NCBI GenBank assembly: GCA_963783085.1
Contig: CAWAMJ010000002.1
Location: 558,001-622,000, forward strand
Direction of reading: 5' to 3'
DNA length: 64,000 bases
Source: CAVYUC01 sp963783085
GTDB taxonomy: Bacteria; Bacteroidota; Bacteroidia; Bacteroidales; Prolixibacteraceae
Shown here: in pieces, positions 17,857 through 27,214 of the stretch
Layout of the letters: each line of letters opens with the position of its first letter
Position numbering within the stretch: the stretch's first letter is position 1
Program-made: the position numbers and the translations under genes
The notes under the pieces: model-generated
Seen by the model: only the letters and a program-made list of their open reading frames with translations
What the model was told of the DNA's origin: nothing
Databases searched by the model: none

Positions 17857-19359
17857 TTATAAACCAAATGCGTAATACCGAATCTGATCGTCGCCTTCAT
17901 AAAGTCCTTCGAACATTACGCCGCCTTTTGTTTTTCCGAGAACATTATTTAATTCTTCCACAGTTTTCACCGGTTGCGAATTCACCCGGGTAATCACAAA
18001 GCCCTCGCGTATATTGGTTTCGCTCCGCAATTTTCCCGCATACAACCTTGTGATTTTTACACCGCCGTCAATATCCATCTTTTGGGCTTCATCTTTGGTC
18101 AATGTTTTTAATTCGGCGCCAAGAACAGATTGCATTTGCCCCCTTTCCTTGGTGGCGATTTCCGTGGTTCCTTCAATGGTTTGCAGCGTAGCTGATCGTT
18201 GTATCACATTTCCGCCCCGGTCAATGGTTATCTGAACTTCGTCGCCCGGACGGTGCCTTGCAATCAACTCCTGGAGTTCAGAAGATTTTGTAACCGTTCT
18301 TCCATCGATTTTAGTAACGATATCGCCAACCTGAATACCGGCTTTTTCAGCCGCACTTTTCGACATTACACTGTCGATGTAAACGCCTTCAGTAACATCC
18401 AGTCCTTTTTCCCTTGCAAAATCTCCGGTAACATTTTGAATGGTAACGCCCAGATATCCGCGTTGTACGCTCCCGTATTCGAGCAAATCGCCAATCACTT
18501 TGTTAACAATGTTTGAAGGAACGGCGAACCCGTATCCCGCGTATGCGCCTGTAGGGCTGGCTATGGCAGAGTTAATTCCAACCAGTCCGCCCTGAAGATT
18601 AACCAAAGCGCCGCCACTGTTTCCAGGATTAATTGCTGCATCGGTTTGTATATATGATTCAATAGCATACTGTTCCCGTAAAATATTGATGTTTCGCGAT
18701 TTGGCACTTACGATTCCGGCCGTTACCGTTGAATTCAGGTTGAATGGATTACCCACAGCGAGGACCCATTCACCCACCTCAATTTTGTCGGAATCGACCA
18801 TCGGGATTGTTGGCAGGTTTGTTTCATTAATCTTTATCAGGGCCAAATCGGTAGTGGGATCCGTACCAATTACCTGGGCCTCGTAAGTCCGGTTATCATG
18901 CAGGGCAACCTGAATTTCATCGGCTTCTGCAACTACGTGATTATTGGTAACGATGTACCCGTCGGAGTTTATAATCACACCCGAACCGGTTCCAGTTCGC
19001 TGTCTTGGTTCCATTGGCTGCTGTTGCGGGCCATTGGGATTTTGTTGTTCAAATTGCCTGAAAAATTCCCTGAATGGATCCGGTAACTGCTGGTAATCCC
19101 GGCCCTGCATCTGCTTAACGTCCTGTATGGAACTGATGTGTACCACGGCATCCATCACTTTCTTTGAGACCCCCGTAAAATCGAGCGGCACTGGCTTTCC
19201 ATCCTGATCCATGGTGTACAGCACACCTGTGGAAGGACTGTCTATTATACGATCGACTTTGACTTTGGTAGGTTGATTGGCATTCAATGCTATAAAAAGT
19301 ACAAGCGTAATTGCACTTCCGATAACTGCCGACAAAATGGGTATTCGATATTTTTTCAT
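17857..19359 (-). CDS. HtrA/DegP-like periplasmic serine protease
   Basis: A 500-residue envelope protease/chaperone. It has an N-terminal membrane anchor or signal (about 8-27), then a Gln-rich linker and trypsin-like domain with triad H141 (NNHVV), D171 (TTDLALIKI) and S248 (GNSGG). A clear PDZ domain (about 290-390, GYLGVTI...GIQVGDIVTKIDG) and a second, more divergent one at the C-terminus follow. It degrades misfolded envelope proteins. OsmC lies 18 bases upstream on the same strand, so the two are probably one operon of stress proteins. Confidence 0.95.
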   Translation of the reverse strand: MKKYRIPILSAVIGSAITLVLFIALNANQPTKVKVDRIIDSPSTGVLYTMDQDGKPVPLDFTGVSKKVMDAVVHISSIQDVKQMQGRDYQQLPDPFREFFRQFEQQNPNGPQQQPMEPRQRTGTGSGVIINSDGYIVTNNHVVAEADEIQVALHDNRTYEAQVIGTDPTTDLALIKINETNLPTIPMVDSDKIEVGEWVLAVGNPFNLNSTVTAGIVSAKSRNINILREQYAIESYIQTDAAINPGNSGGALVNLQGGLVGINSAIASPTGAYAGYGFAVPSNIVNKVIGDLLEYGSVQRGYLGVTIQNVTGDFAREKGLDVTEGVYIDSVMSKSAAEKAGIQVGDIVTKIDGRTVTKSSELQELIARHRPGDEVQITIDRGGNVIQRSATLQTIEGTTEIATKERGQMQSVLGAELKTLTKDEAQKMDIDGGVKITRLYAGKLRSETNIREGFVITRVNSQPVKTVEELNNVLGKTKGGVMFEGLYEGDDQIRYYAFGL

Positions 19360-19377
19360 GATAATTAATTTAAAATT

Positions 19378-19806
19378 TTATGAATTTAATTTTGCTTCCA
19401 AACTGATTTCCAACGAAGAAAGCGCCTGCGAAACAGGACAGCCTTTTTTAGCTTTTTCGGCTAGTTTTTGAAATGTCTTTTCGTCTATTCCCTGGACTTT
19501 TGCATCGGTTTTCAATACACTTTTTGTGATTTTAAAACCATCGCCAACATTCTCAATGGTTACTTCTGCCGAAGTGGATACCGAATCGGGAGTATATCCT
19601 TCTTCGGCCAGGATATTCGAAAATGCCATTGAAAAACACCCTGCATGTGCCGCCGCAATGAGTTCTTCCGGATTGGTGCCTTTTCCGTCTTTAAAACGGG
19701 ATAAAAAACTAAAATTGAATTCCTGCCCTGAAGTGGAAAGATTGATTTTTCCGTTTCCTTCTTTCAGATTGCCGTTCCATTTGGCGCTTGCCTTATTTGT
19801 TCTCAT
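19378..19806 (-). CDS. OsmC family peroxiredoxin
   Basis: A 142-residue OsmC-type protein that reduces organic hydroperoxides with two cysteines. C57 lies in HAGCFSMAFSN and C123 in KKGCPVSQAL, the positions expected for the family. The N-terminal RTNKASAKWNGNLKEGNGK is the typical OsmC beginning. It is 18 bases ahead of the HtrA-like protease gene and likely its operon leader. Confidence 0.93.
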   Translation of the reverse strand: MRTNKASAKWNGNLKEGNGKINLSTSGQEFNFSFLSRFKDGKGTNPEELIAAAHAGCFSMAFSNILAEEGYTPDSVSTSAEVTIENVGDGFKITKSVLKTDAKVQGIDEKTFQKLAEKAKKGCPVSQALSSLEISLEAKLNS

Positions 19807-20281
19807 TTTGTTAAATTTTAATTTAAATTAAATTTCCTATTGATTAATTTTTAAAAGCAGGTACAGATTAAACCGCCCCGGTTAGCCTGTACGGCAATTA
19901 AAATATTCCGGTGTAAAAAAACAGCCACCACTATTATTAAAAAACTATGCCAAGCGATTAATAAATTCGATGAAAATCAGCATCATACATATACCACGTT
20001 ATACAAAGGCAGCACATTTGTACCTGCTGCTGAAAAATGATGAATTTCACCTCACGACTGTGGATTTATTCTTCAGAAATTGTATGGGAAGAATGCGGCA
20101 AGAGCAGTAAAATTCCCGGCAACATTTTGGAACAAATGACTGCCGGAAATTATTTTAACAATAAAATCCATCGATTTGAGGCATACAGGATTGCCGGATG
20201 CAGGTTAATTGCAATGAAACCAACCGCATAGATAATTATTGTTAACCTGAATATTTTTAAAAAACCAACTTAATGGTAATA
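19807..20281. other. Gene-free 475-base interval
   Basis: AT-rich spacer between the OsmC and DUF302 genes. A 64-codon open frame at 20037-20231 has no recognisable composition or homology and is not accepted. No RNA structure or consensus promoter was recognised. Confidence 0.6.
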
Positions 20282-20668
20282 TTAAAGCGAAGAGATAACA
20301 CGCTCGAGTTTGCTTTTTACTTCGGTGGCAACGCCAGCTAACTGGTCGTTTTCCACCGCCTGCATTGAGGCAATTGGATCGACCGCCGCCACTTCTGTTT
20401 CATTTGCTGAAACTTCGCGAACGATTACGCTGCACGGCAACAACGTGCCGATTTTATTTTCAGCTTTTAACGCTTCGTAAGCCAGCGGCGGATTACACGC
20501 TCCAAGAATTTTGTACTTGCTGAAATCCACATCCAGTTTTTCTTTTAATTTTTCGTGGATATCAATTTCAGACAACACGCCAAATCCTTCTTTTTTTAAT
20601 GCTTCTTTGGTTTTTTCAACGGCCGAATCGAAACCGGTCGCCAATGTTTTTTCGATGTAATATTTCAT
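20282..20668 (-). CDS. DUF302 domain protein
   Basis: A 128-residue DUF302 protein. It has the family pattern of a helix with a Phe-Gly-Val-Leu-Ser-Glu-Ile-Asp block (residues about 27-40), the ILGACNPPLAYEAL stretch with its single Cys, and LLPCSVIVRE with a second Cys. The biochemical role of DUF302 is not established; members often sit beside redox or stress genes. It lies 121 bases downstream of pfkB, same strand, possibly in the encapsulin transcript. Confidence 0.88.
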   Translation of the reverse strand: MKYYIEKTLATGFDSAVEKTKEALKKEGFGVLSEIDIHEKLKEKLDVDFSKYKILGACNPPLAYEALKAENKIGTLLPCSVIVREVSANETEVAAVDPIASMQAVENDQLAGVATEVKSKLERVISSL

Positions 20669-20789
20669 CTTGATAAATTTTAAAGGTTGTTGTAATTGTA
20701 CCGACAGCTAAGTTCTGTTGGTTATTATTTATTAAACTGTGCAAACTTCATTTAGTTCGGGCAAAACATAAGAAATTCCGAAAAAAAGT

Positions 20790-21755
20790 TCAGTTAGTTG
20801 CTCCTCCGTTGCGGTCGGTCAGCCATTGAAAAATTCTCTCGGTATCTTCTTTTGTGCATAATTCCGAGCCGGGCGTCATTGCGGCTGCAGTTCCGGCGGC
20901 AACACCATAGCGGATGGCCTGGTCGGGCCAGAAACCGCGGGTACAACCCACAATAATTCCGGCAACCATTGAATCGCCCGCTCCCACCGTGCTGACAACA
21001 GGCATTGCCGGAGGAACGATATATTCCACCACGTCGCTTTGTCTGGCCATCATTGCTCCTTTTGGCCCCAGCGACACCACCAGAATGTTGCAATTCTTTT
21101 TATTGAGGATTTCTTTGGCGGCTTCTTCCAGCTCCATTCCGGTAAGATTTTCCTTGTCCAGCATATCAGCAATTTCGCGAAGGTTCGGCTTTAACAGATG
21201 AACGCCCACATCGAGCGCCATCTGCATCGATGGTCCTGATGTATCTAAAACCAGCCGCACTTCGTTGTTTTTTGCATAAGTAGCCACCCGCGCGTAAAAA
21301 TCGTCGGGAACGCCCGATGGCAGGCTTCCGCTTGCGACCAGGTAGTGCGGATGTGGCGACATTTTTTCAAGCGTTTCCAGCACTTTTTGCCAGTACTTTT
21401 CTTTGATTTCAGGGCCAGGCATTACGAACCGAAACTGATTTCCGGTCTTTTCATCGTAAATCATCAGATTTTCGCGCGTATTACAGCCCGAGTCAATGGC
21501 CAGGTATTTAACCTCTTCCTTTTTTAGCAGTTCCTCTATTTTTCGTCCGTTATCACCGCCGGCAAGAAATATTGCCAGTGATTCGCATTCCAGCTTTTTT
21601 ATTGCCCTCGACACATTGATTCCACCGCCGCCGGGTTCATAAGTAGGCGGGCCACACCGGTTTTTTTTCTCCGGCACAACCAGTTTCGCGGTTGTCGACT
21701 TGTCTAAAACCGGATTCATGGTGAGGGTTGCCACGTTGATTTTACTGCGTTTCAT
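20790..21755 (-). CDS. pfkB: PfkB-type phosphofructokinase/hexose-phosphate kinase
   Basis: A 321-residue ribokinase-family sugar kinase of the 6-phosphofructokinase II / 1-phosphofructokinase branch. The N-terminal substrate motif is GGGGINVSRAI (42-52), and the C-terminal GAGDSMVAG motif holds the catalytic base D261. The likely reaction is fructose-6-P to fructose-1,6-bisP; tagatose-6-P or fructose-1-P cannot be excluded. Its start overlaps the end of the encapsulin gene by 14 bases, so it should be translationally coupled to the shell gene. Confidence 0.9.
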   Translation of the reverse strand: MKRSKINVATLTMNPVLDKSTTAKLVVPEKKNRCGPPTYEPGGGGINVSRAIKKLECESLAIFLAGGDNGRKIEELLKKEEVKYLAIDSGCNTRENLMIYDEKTGNQFRFVMPGPEIKEKYWQKVLETLEKMSPHPHYLVASGSLPSGVPDDFYARVATYAKNNEVRLVLDTSGPSMQMALDVGVHLLKPNLREIADMLDKENLTGMELEEAAKEILNKKNCNILVVSLGPKGAMMARQSDVVEYIVPPAMPVVSTVGAGDSMVAGIIVGCTRGFWPDQAIRYGVAAGTAAAMTPGSELCTKEDTERIFQWLTDRNGGATN

Positions 21756-22560
21756 TTACATCTCTTTCTTTAAACACTACAATTGCTTCGGGACTGATCA
21801 CCCTGAAAGTAAAAGAGGAAGTTAGGTATAATTTAACTTTTTTGGTGTCGTGACTATCGTAACCCAATGTAATATCCTGGCCCAATACGAGTTCATAATC
21901 GCCGCCCCGTTGCGAAACCAGAAATGAATTATTATTGGAATGATTCAGGATAACCTTTCCTCCCAACATTTCCTGTAATTGTTTTTGTACGGGATATCCT
22001 TCTGAAAGTTTTATCATTTCCAGCCATTTGGCTGCACTAAGAACCAAGGCATAAGGACCTTCAACGCCACGTTGTTCGAGATGTATCATTTGATTGCCCA
22101 CAGCTTTCAGAAATGCGTTTGCATCTTCGGGCGTGGTAATCGGTTCATTGAGTGCAGCATTGGCCAAACCTTTTATTTTCACAGGTTCGAAACCCTCGTA
22201 AATTACTTTTTCCTCGAATGATGCAATCTGTTTCACTGCTTCTTCGAGCGGCCCCAAATCCACATCTTTTGCGCCGCGTTCAATGTTGTCGAGTTCCCAC
22301 AAATCGAGTTCAAAAGGTTTTCTGATTTCGATGATTGGAATGTACTCCCGAATGCCATAGTTCACCCCTTCGTGCGACTGGTGCCCGGTTGTTACCAGGC
22401 GACCCGTTGAAACGCCTCCCAATTCCAGACCGTTTGGACCGTCGACGTCCACAAACTTTCGGGCCGTTAAATACGTAGATAAAATCTGTTTGGTCCTTCG
22501 GGTTATTTCGCTCCAGGCTTTATCAGTAACCGGAGCTATTGATTTTTTTAATATGTTCAT
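21742..22560 (-). CDS. Encapsulin nanocompartment shell protein (family 1)
   Basis: A 272-residue HK97-fold shell protein of the Linocin-M18/encapsulin family. It has the typical N-terminal helix (PVTDKAWSEI...TKQILSTYLTARKFVDVDGPNG), E-loop region (LVTTGHQSHEGVNYGIREYIPIIEIRKPFEL) and C-terminal strand (FRVISPEAIVVF). About 60 copies usually form a hollow compartment that takes in cargo enzymes. The adjacent encapsulated-ferritin gene identifies an iron-storage system. It follows that gene by 15 bases and overlaps pfkB by 14. Older 'bacteriocin' labels for this family are misleading. Confidence 0.95.
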   Translation of the reverse strand: MNILKKSIAPVTDKAWSEITRRTKQILSTYLTARKFVDVDGPNGLELGGVSTGRLVTTGHQSHEGVNYGIREYIPIIEIRKPFELDLWELDNIERGAKDVDLGPLEEAVKQIASFEEKVIYEGFEPVKIKGLANAALNEPITTPEDANAFLKAVGNQMIHLEQRGVEGPYALVLSAAKWLEMIKLSEGYPVQKQLQEMLGGKVILNHSNNNSFLVSQRGGDYELVLGQDITLGYDSHDTKKVKLYLTSSFTFRVISPEAIVVFKERDVNETQ

Positions 22561-22575
22561 AGCATCAATTTTTTT

Positions 22576-22866
22576 TCAGTCTTCTTCAATTTTTACAATG
22601 TCCTTTTCAGTAAAAAGATACTGCCTCATTTTTTCATCCCATCCATGCATGTTCCGCCGGAGCCATTCCAGCGCCATGCAGGCATGTTCCATTTCCTCCA
22701 GTTGATTGTGAAGCAAAATCTTTTTCAGCTGTTGGTTTTCAGTGATGGTGAGCCGCTGCTGATACCAGTCGATTGCTTCAATTTCTTCGCGCAACGTTAC
22801 CAGCGCCCTGATAAAGTCGCGGGTTTCGCCTGAAAGTTCGGAAGGCGGTTCATGATAATTTTGCAT
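22576..22866 (-). CDS. Encapsulated ferritin (EncFtn), short form
   Basis: A 96-residue two-helix ferritin-like protein that oxidises Fe(II) for mineral storage in the encapsulin. By alignment from memory with Rhodospirillum EncFtn, the ferroxidase residues are E28, E58 and H61 (EEIEAIDWY and EEMEH motifs), with E27, E30 and W34 as entry-site residues. The protein stops right after the YLFTEKDIVKIE core; the C-terminal cargo-loading tail (GSL-type) usual in family members is absent. The stop is 15 bases from the shell gene, leaving no room for a lost tail. SOD lies 12 bases upstream. Confidence 0.93.
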   Translation of the reverse strand: MQNYHEPPSELSGETRDFIRALVTLREEIEAIDWYQQRLTITENQQLKKILLHNQLEEMEHACMALEWLRRNMHGWDEKMRQYLFTEKDIVKIEED

Positions 22867-22878
22867 TTTAATTTTGTT

Positions 22879-23502
22879 TTAATCGTTGATATTGATTTCT
22901 TGTTTGTTGTAAAGTTCGGCGACTTTTTGCCAGTTCACAACGTTCCAGAATGCTTCAACATAAGCGGCCCTGTTATTTTGATACTTTAAATAATAAGCAT
23001 GTTCCCAAACGTCGAGGCACAACAACGGGGTACCTTTAATCGGTACCACATCCATCAGCGGATTGTCCTGGTTTGGAGTTGAAGTTATAATTAGCTGTCC
23101 GTCGTTCTTTTTAATTAGCCACGCCCATCCCGAGCCAAACCGTTTTAGTGCATTTTCAGTGAATTCCTCCTCCAAATTCTCCAAAGTCCCAAAATATTTG
23201 ACAATGGCATCGGAAAGCTGCACATCTTCGATACCGTTCGGGTAAGGCGAAAGTATTTTCCAGAAAAGTGAATGGTTATAGTAACCGCCACCATTGTCAC
23301 GCACGGTTTTCGAATATTGCGAAACATGTGCAAAAATATCCTTCACCGGTTTATTTTCGAGTTCAGTGCCTTGAATTGCATTATTGAATTTTTCGATATA
23401 GGCAGCATGGTGCTTCTTATGGTGAACTTCCATGGTAACTCCATCAATGTAAGGCTCCAGGGCATGGTAATCATATTCAAGACGGGGCAATAAGAAAGCC
23501 AT
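22879..23502 (-). CDS. Fe/Mn superoxide dismutase
   Basis: A 207-residue cytoplasmic superoxide dismutase. The metal ligands are the His in VHHKKHHAAYIEK, the His in YYNHSLFW, and Asp and His in LDVWEHAYYLKYQN; Fe, Mn or either may be used. The ATG at 23502 (MAFLLPRLEYDYHALEPYI) matches the family start; the longer frame to 23526 would need a TTG. It is 12 bases upstream of the EncFtn gene, so peroxide made by the SOD and iron oxidation by the ferritin are co-expressed. Confidence 0.95.
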   Translation of the reverse strand: MAFLLPRLEYDYHALEPYIDGVTMEVHHKKHHAAYIEKFNNAIQGTELENKPVKDIFAHVSQYSKTVRDNGGGYYNHSLFWKILSPYPNGIEDVQLSDAIVKYFGTLENLEEEFTENALKRFGSGWAWLIKKNDGQLIITSTPNQDNPLMDVVPIKGTPLLCLDVWEHAYYLKYQNNRAAYVEAFWNVVNWQKVAELYNKQEININD

Positions 23503-23562
23503 AGTTTTTCTCGTTGATGTTTTCAATCAGTATATGCTAAAACAACTCATTGAATTAAATTT

Positions 23563-23763
23563 CTATCCTTTTAATGCAATGGCATTCATCTCCGCAATTA
23601 ATGATTCGCGGGTTTTGCCGGTTTTCATTTGTAAATTTTTGAAGATTTCATCTTCATAATTTTCAAAATATCCAAGATCACCCTCGGTTAATTGGGGATA
23701 CTTCGATTTTAACCCGATCTTAATATCTGGCCAGTGTTCTTTAATTGTTTTGTCTGCTTCCAT
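23563..23763 (-). CDS. CsbD-like stress protein
   Basis: A 66-residue protein resembling CsbD: WPDIKIGLKSKYPQLTEGDL matches the W-x-x-x-K-x-x-x-K-x-x-x-x-x-LT-x-x-DL pattern, and a Lys-Thr-Gly-Lys-Thr turn precedes a short helix. CsbD-like proteins accumulate under general stress; their biochemical role is unknown. It lies 60 bases upstream of the SOD gene on the same strand and is probably the first gene of the SOD-encapsulin-pfkB transcript. Confidence 0.78.
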   Translation of the reverse strand: MEADKTIKEHWPDIKIGLKSKYPQLTEGDLGYFENYEDEIFKNLQMKTGKTRESLIAEMNAIALKG

Positions 23764-24285
23764 GTTACATTGTTTTAGTCGTTATGTGGCAGCAACAGCT
23801 ATTTCGCAACATGCCTTCAAAACCTCAGGTTCGGGAAACAGGATGAAATTACATACCGGAATTAAAAATGAATTTACAGTCTTCTCGTTAAACTGTTTGC
23901 CGGTAAGAAACCAGGGAAAACCGCAGTCAATCCAGATTTCCCCGTTCTAAAATCTCAAACCTGTTGTTCAACAACCCTGCTGAGTGTAGTAGATGATGAA
24001 AAACTTATGCCGTTTTTGGATTTTTTATGATAACTTTTTCAAAACCAGCAATCACTGGTTATACTGCAATCTTCAGCGAAATTAAAGTTGTTGCAATTAT
24101 TCCACAAACGCGTATAAAATCCCCACTTAATGGTTGGTGCCGGTAAATGAAATGCTTGTCAGCAAAAGGTTTAACATGGCTGTTTAAAAAAATCAATATT
24201 ATTGGAAACCCGTCGCAGAATCGAAGGAAAAAAACACATTTGAAACGGGTAAAATGCTACGATTCAGCTTGAACAGTATGAAATC
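23764..24285. other. Gene-free 522-base interval
   Basis: The upstream region of the CsbD-SOD-encapsulin operon and downstream of the sigma-54 regulator gene. Its promoter should lie here. Neither a TAnnTTTG box nor a TGGCAC-N5-TTGC sigma-54 box could be found near the start codon. No ORF worth keeping. Confidence 0.6.
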
Positions 24286-25644
24286 TTATTTAAGAATACT
24301 AATTTCATACTGCTTAATTTTGTTGTACAGGGTTTTTCTGTCGATGTTCAACATTTTTGCAGCTTTCGACTTGTTGTAGTTCGATTCAACAAGGGCATTT
24401 GTAATCACTTCTTTTTCGGTAATCAATGTAGCTTCTTTCAATTCCGTTACATCGCGGTAACTTATGCCGCTGCTGTTTTGGGGCCCCTGCTGCAGGTTGT
24501 TGAACCTGATTTCATCGGGCAGCGTATCGGCTTTTATAAAATCCGATTTGCTCAGCAGTACGGCTCGGTTCATCACGTTCTGCAATTCTCTGATGTTCCC
24601 GTGCCAACTGTATTTGTAAATCAGTTTTTTAGCTTCCTCATCAATTCCGGTTACCGATTTATTAAAAGCCATGTTGGCTTTTTCGATGAAAAATTGGGCA
24701 AATTCCATGATATCATCGCCGCGATCACGCAATGGCGGGAGGTGGATTTTGAAACCATTCAGGCGGTGGTACAAATCTTCCCTGAATTCATTATCTTCTA
24801 CCTGTTTCAACAAATCTTCGTTTGATGCGGTTATAATTCTTACATCAACTTTTATTACTTTATTGTCGCCAACACGGTTGATAAACCTTTCCTGCAGCGC
24901 CCTTAGCAATTTAATCTGGTTTTCATACGGCAGGTTTCCCACCTCATCCAAAAACAAGGTGCCTCCTTTTGCCTGTTCGAAATATCCCATTTTATTGTTT
25001 ATGGCTCCGGTAAATGCACCTTTGATATGACCAAATAATTCACTGTTGGCCAACTCCTTTGGAATAGCGCCACAATCCACAGCCACAAACGGGCCTTTGC
25101 TTCTGGAACTTGCATAATGAATGGCTTTGGCGATGAACTCCTTACCCGAACCGGTTTCACCTTCAATAAGAACAGTTAGCTCAGTTGGCGCAACTACTTT
25201 TACATGTTGCAGTACGTCCTGAATGGCTTTGCTTTTTCCGGTAATAAAATTATTCCTGAAAGTTACACTGGTTTCTTTTTCATCTTTTGGTTCGAGTGCG
25301 CGGTTAATAATACTTAGCAATTCTTCAGGCTGAACCGGTTTGGTAATGTATTCGAAAGCGCCGGACTTAATCAGTTTCACTGCCAGCCTGATTTCTGCAT
25401 AAGCTGTCATTATGATTACCGGCAGTAACGGTTTCTTCGATTTTATCTCCTGCAAAATTTGATATCCGTCGGAATCGGGAAGGCGATAATCGCACAGAAC
25501 AATATCAAAAGGAGTGGTTTCCACCTGCTTAACACCGTTTCTTCCGGTATATGTTCCTTTTGCCTCAAACCCGTTCTGCTTAAGATGATTGACCAGCAAA
25601 TCGCACATGAAGGTATCATCGTCAATAACCAAAATTTTTCTCAT
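24286..25644 (-). CDS. Sigma-54-dependent response regulator, NtrC family
   Basis: A 452-residue activator of sigma-54 RNA polymerase. It has a receiver domain (1-120) with phospho-acceptor D52 and acidic pocket IDDD, an AAA+ domain with Walker A GETGSGKE (162-169) and the sigma-54 contact loop GAFTGA (209-214), and a C-terminal Fis-type HTH with KSKAAKMLNIDRKTLYNKI. It is encoded alone; no sensor kinase gene is adjacent. Its targets are unknown, though its position beside the stress operons makes them candidates. Confidence 0.95.
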   Translation of the reverse strand: MRKILVIDDDTFMCDLLVNHLKQNGFEAKGTYTGRNGVKQVETTPFDIVLCDYRLPDSDGYQILQEIKSKKPLLPVIIMTAYAEIRLAVKLIKSGAFEYITKPVQPEELLSIINRALEPKDEKETSVTFRNNFITGKSKAIQDVLQHVKVVAPTELTVLIEGETGSGKEFIAKAIHYASSRSKGPFVAVDCGAIPKELANSELFGHIKGAFTGAINNKMGYFEQAKGGTLFLDEVGNLPYENQIKLLRALQERFINRVGDNKVIKVDVRIITASNEDLLKQVEDNEFREDLYHRLNGFKIHLPPLRDRGDDIMEFAQFFIEKANMAFNKSVTGIDEEAKKLIYKYSWHGNIRELQNVMNRAVLLSKSDFIKADTLPDEIRFNNLQQGPQNSSGISYRDVTELKEATLITEKEVITNALVESNYNKSKAAKMLNIDRKTLYNKIKQYEISILK

Positions 25645-26015
25645 ACATATTTATTTAGGGCCGTTAAAATGCCTGATTGTAACGAAGAAATCAAACACCG
25701 GTAAAAATCATATTATCCTTCGTCCAATGCAAAGATATCAAAAAAAAATATTATTAAATCCGGTGGTATTTGAAGATTGATCTGTGATATACCACCTGCG
25801 AAAACTATTGCCCCACTTTTGTAAAATTCGTAACTTGTTCATCTAAAAAAAGTTATTGCACCTAAAAATCAACCATGCCGTAAATTAACATGACATTGCT
25901 TTGCTGCCGGATCCGGCGATAAACTAACCCGGATTTAATCGCGGCAAAATTATTGGTCGTTTGCAACAGAAATTACTGTAACATAAATCGAATTGGCGCT
26001 AAACATTAAAATTTT
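25645..26015. other. Gene-free 371-base divergent interval
   Basis: Spacer between the regulator gene (minus) and the EEP-nuclease gene (plus). No consensus promoter or structure was recognised. Confidence 0.6.
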
Positions 26016-27096
26016 ATGAACACTGCAGAAATTCTTGTTTTAATAGTTTCCGTATTTTTTATTTTAATTACCCTTTTTTCCATCATCCGATGGAGTTACT
26101 GGTTAATCAGGATAGCCGATTTTCCGAGGCTGCAAATAAGTTTCATGTTAACAGCGTCCATTGCTGGTGGAATAATTGTATTTGATTTTCACCAAGGATG
26201 GCATTTTATTATTGTCGGTTTGGCAATTGCAAGCCTGGTCTTTCAACTGACCAAAATTGCGAAGTATACTTTTCTGGCTAAAACGCAGGTGTTAGCGTAC
26301 AAAGGCGGAGATACAACAAATGCTCTTTCAATACTTGTTTCCAATGTTCTGCAAACCAACCGGAATGCCCCGAAGCTTTTAAAACTGGTTGAAAAACTCA
26401 AACCCGATTTGCTGCTCACGCTGGAAACGAACAAATGGTGGGACGAACAGTTGCAGGTATTATCGGTCGATTATCCGTACAGCATAAAAAAACCGCTGGA
26501 TAATTTATACGGAATGATTTTGTATTCGAAATTGGAACTCGAAAATATAAAAATTAAATACCTGGTGCAGGAAAATATACCGTCGTTCGAAGCGGTGGTG
26601 ACTTTTCACGATCATGAGATATTAATTCATTGTTTGCACCCAAAACCACCTTTCCCGTCTGAAAGCAGTTCTTCAACCAATCGCGATGCTGAATTGCTGC
26701 TGGTTGGGAAACAAGTTGAAAAAGAAAAGAAACCGGTGTTGATATTCGGCGATTTTAACGATGTAGCCTGGTCACGCACCACAAGCCTTTTCCAGAAAAT
26801 GAGCGAATTGCTGGATCCTCGGGTTGGCAGGGGCTTTTTTAATACATTATAACGCCAAATACCCGCTATTCCGGTGGCCCCTCGATCATATATTTCATTC
26901 CGATCATTTCAGGCTCATCAAAATGAAACGCGGTGATGATATCGGCTCGGATCACTTTCCGATATACATCGAACTTTACCTCGATTACAGCGCTCAGGAA
27001 CTTCAGGAAGAACCCGATGCGAGTTTGAAGGAAGAAGAATGGATTGATGAAAAAATTGATGACGCCAATCCGGAAAAAATTATCGTAAAGGAATAG
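26016..27096 (+). pseudogene. Membrane-anchored endonuclease/exonuclease/phosphatase protein, frameshifted
   Basis: An EEP-superfamily hydrolase with three N-terminal membrane segments (about 5-25, 38-53 and 60-80), then the EEP catalytic domain (from about 108). It shows ILVSNVLQTN, a catalytic Glu in LLTLETNKWWD, ILIHCLHPKPP, FGDFNDVAWS and C-terminal SDHFPI. The frame breaks near 26847: one extra T in ACATTATAAC sends the first frame to a stop at 26852, while the rest (YNAKYPLFRWPLDHIF onward) continues one frame over to 27096. Without it the protein has about 360 residues. Both halves are conserved; cause unresolved. Confidence 0.87.
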
Positions 27097-27214
27097 TGAC
27101 TTTGCATATCAGCAGATTTTACTTTTGTCCGGATACGATTTAAAAGTGACCAGCATTCGCTCCGTCCGCTAATAACAACGTGATGAAATTTACGCATGCC
27201 GGTTCCGGATAAAC

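Noticed and set aside
20037..20231. 64-residue plus-strand ORF between OsmC and DUF302
   Set aside because: No recognisable features; low coding likelihood.
21742..22560. Bacteriocin (Linocin M18) label for the encapsulin
   Set aside because: The protein is a shell protein, shown by the adjacent encapsulated ferritin; the old bacteriocin naming is not supported.
23563..23763. CsbD-like protein as encapsulin cargo because it ends in Leu-Lys-Gly
   Set aside because: The end only weakly resembles a GSL-Lys-Gly targeting tail; it lacks the Gly-Ser-Leu core.
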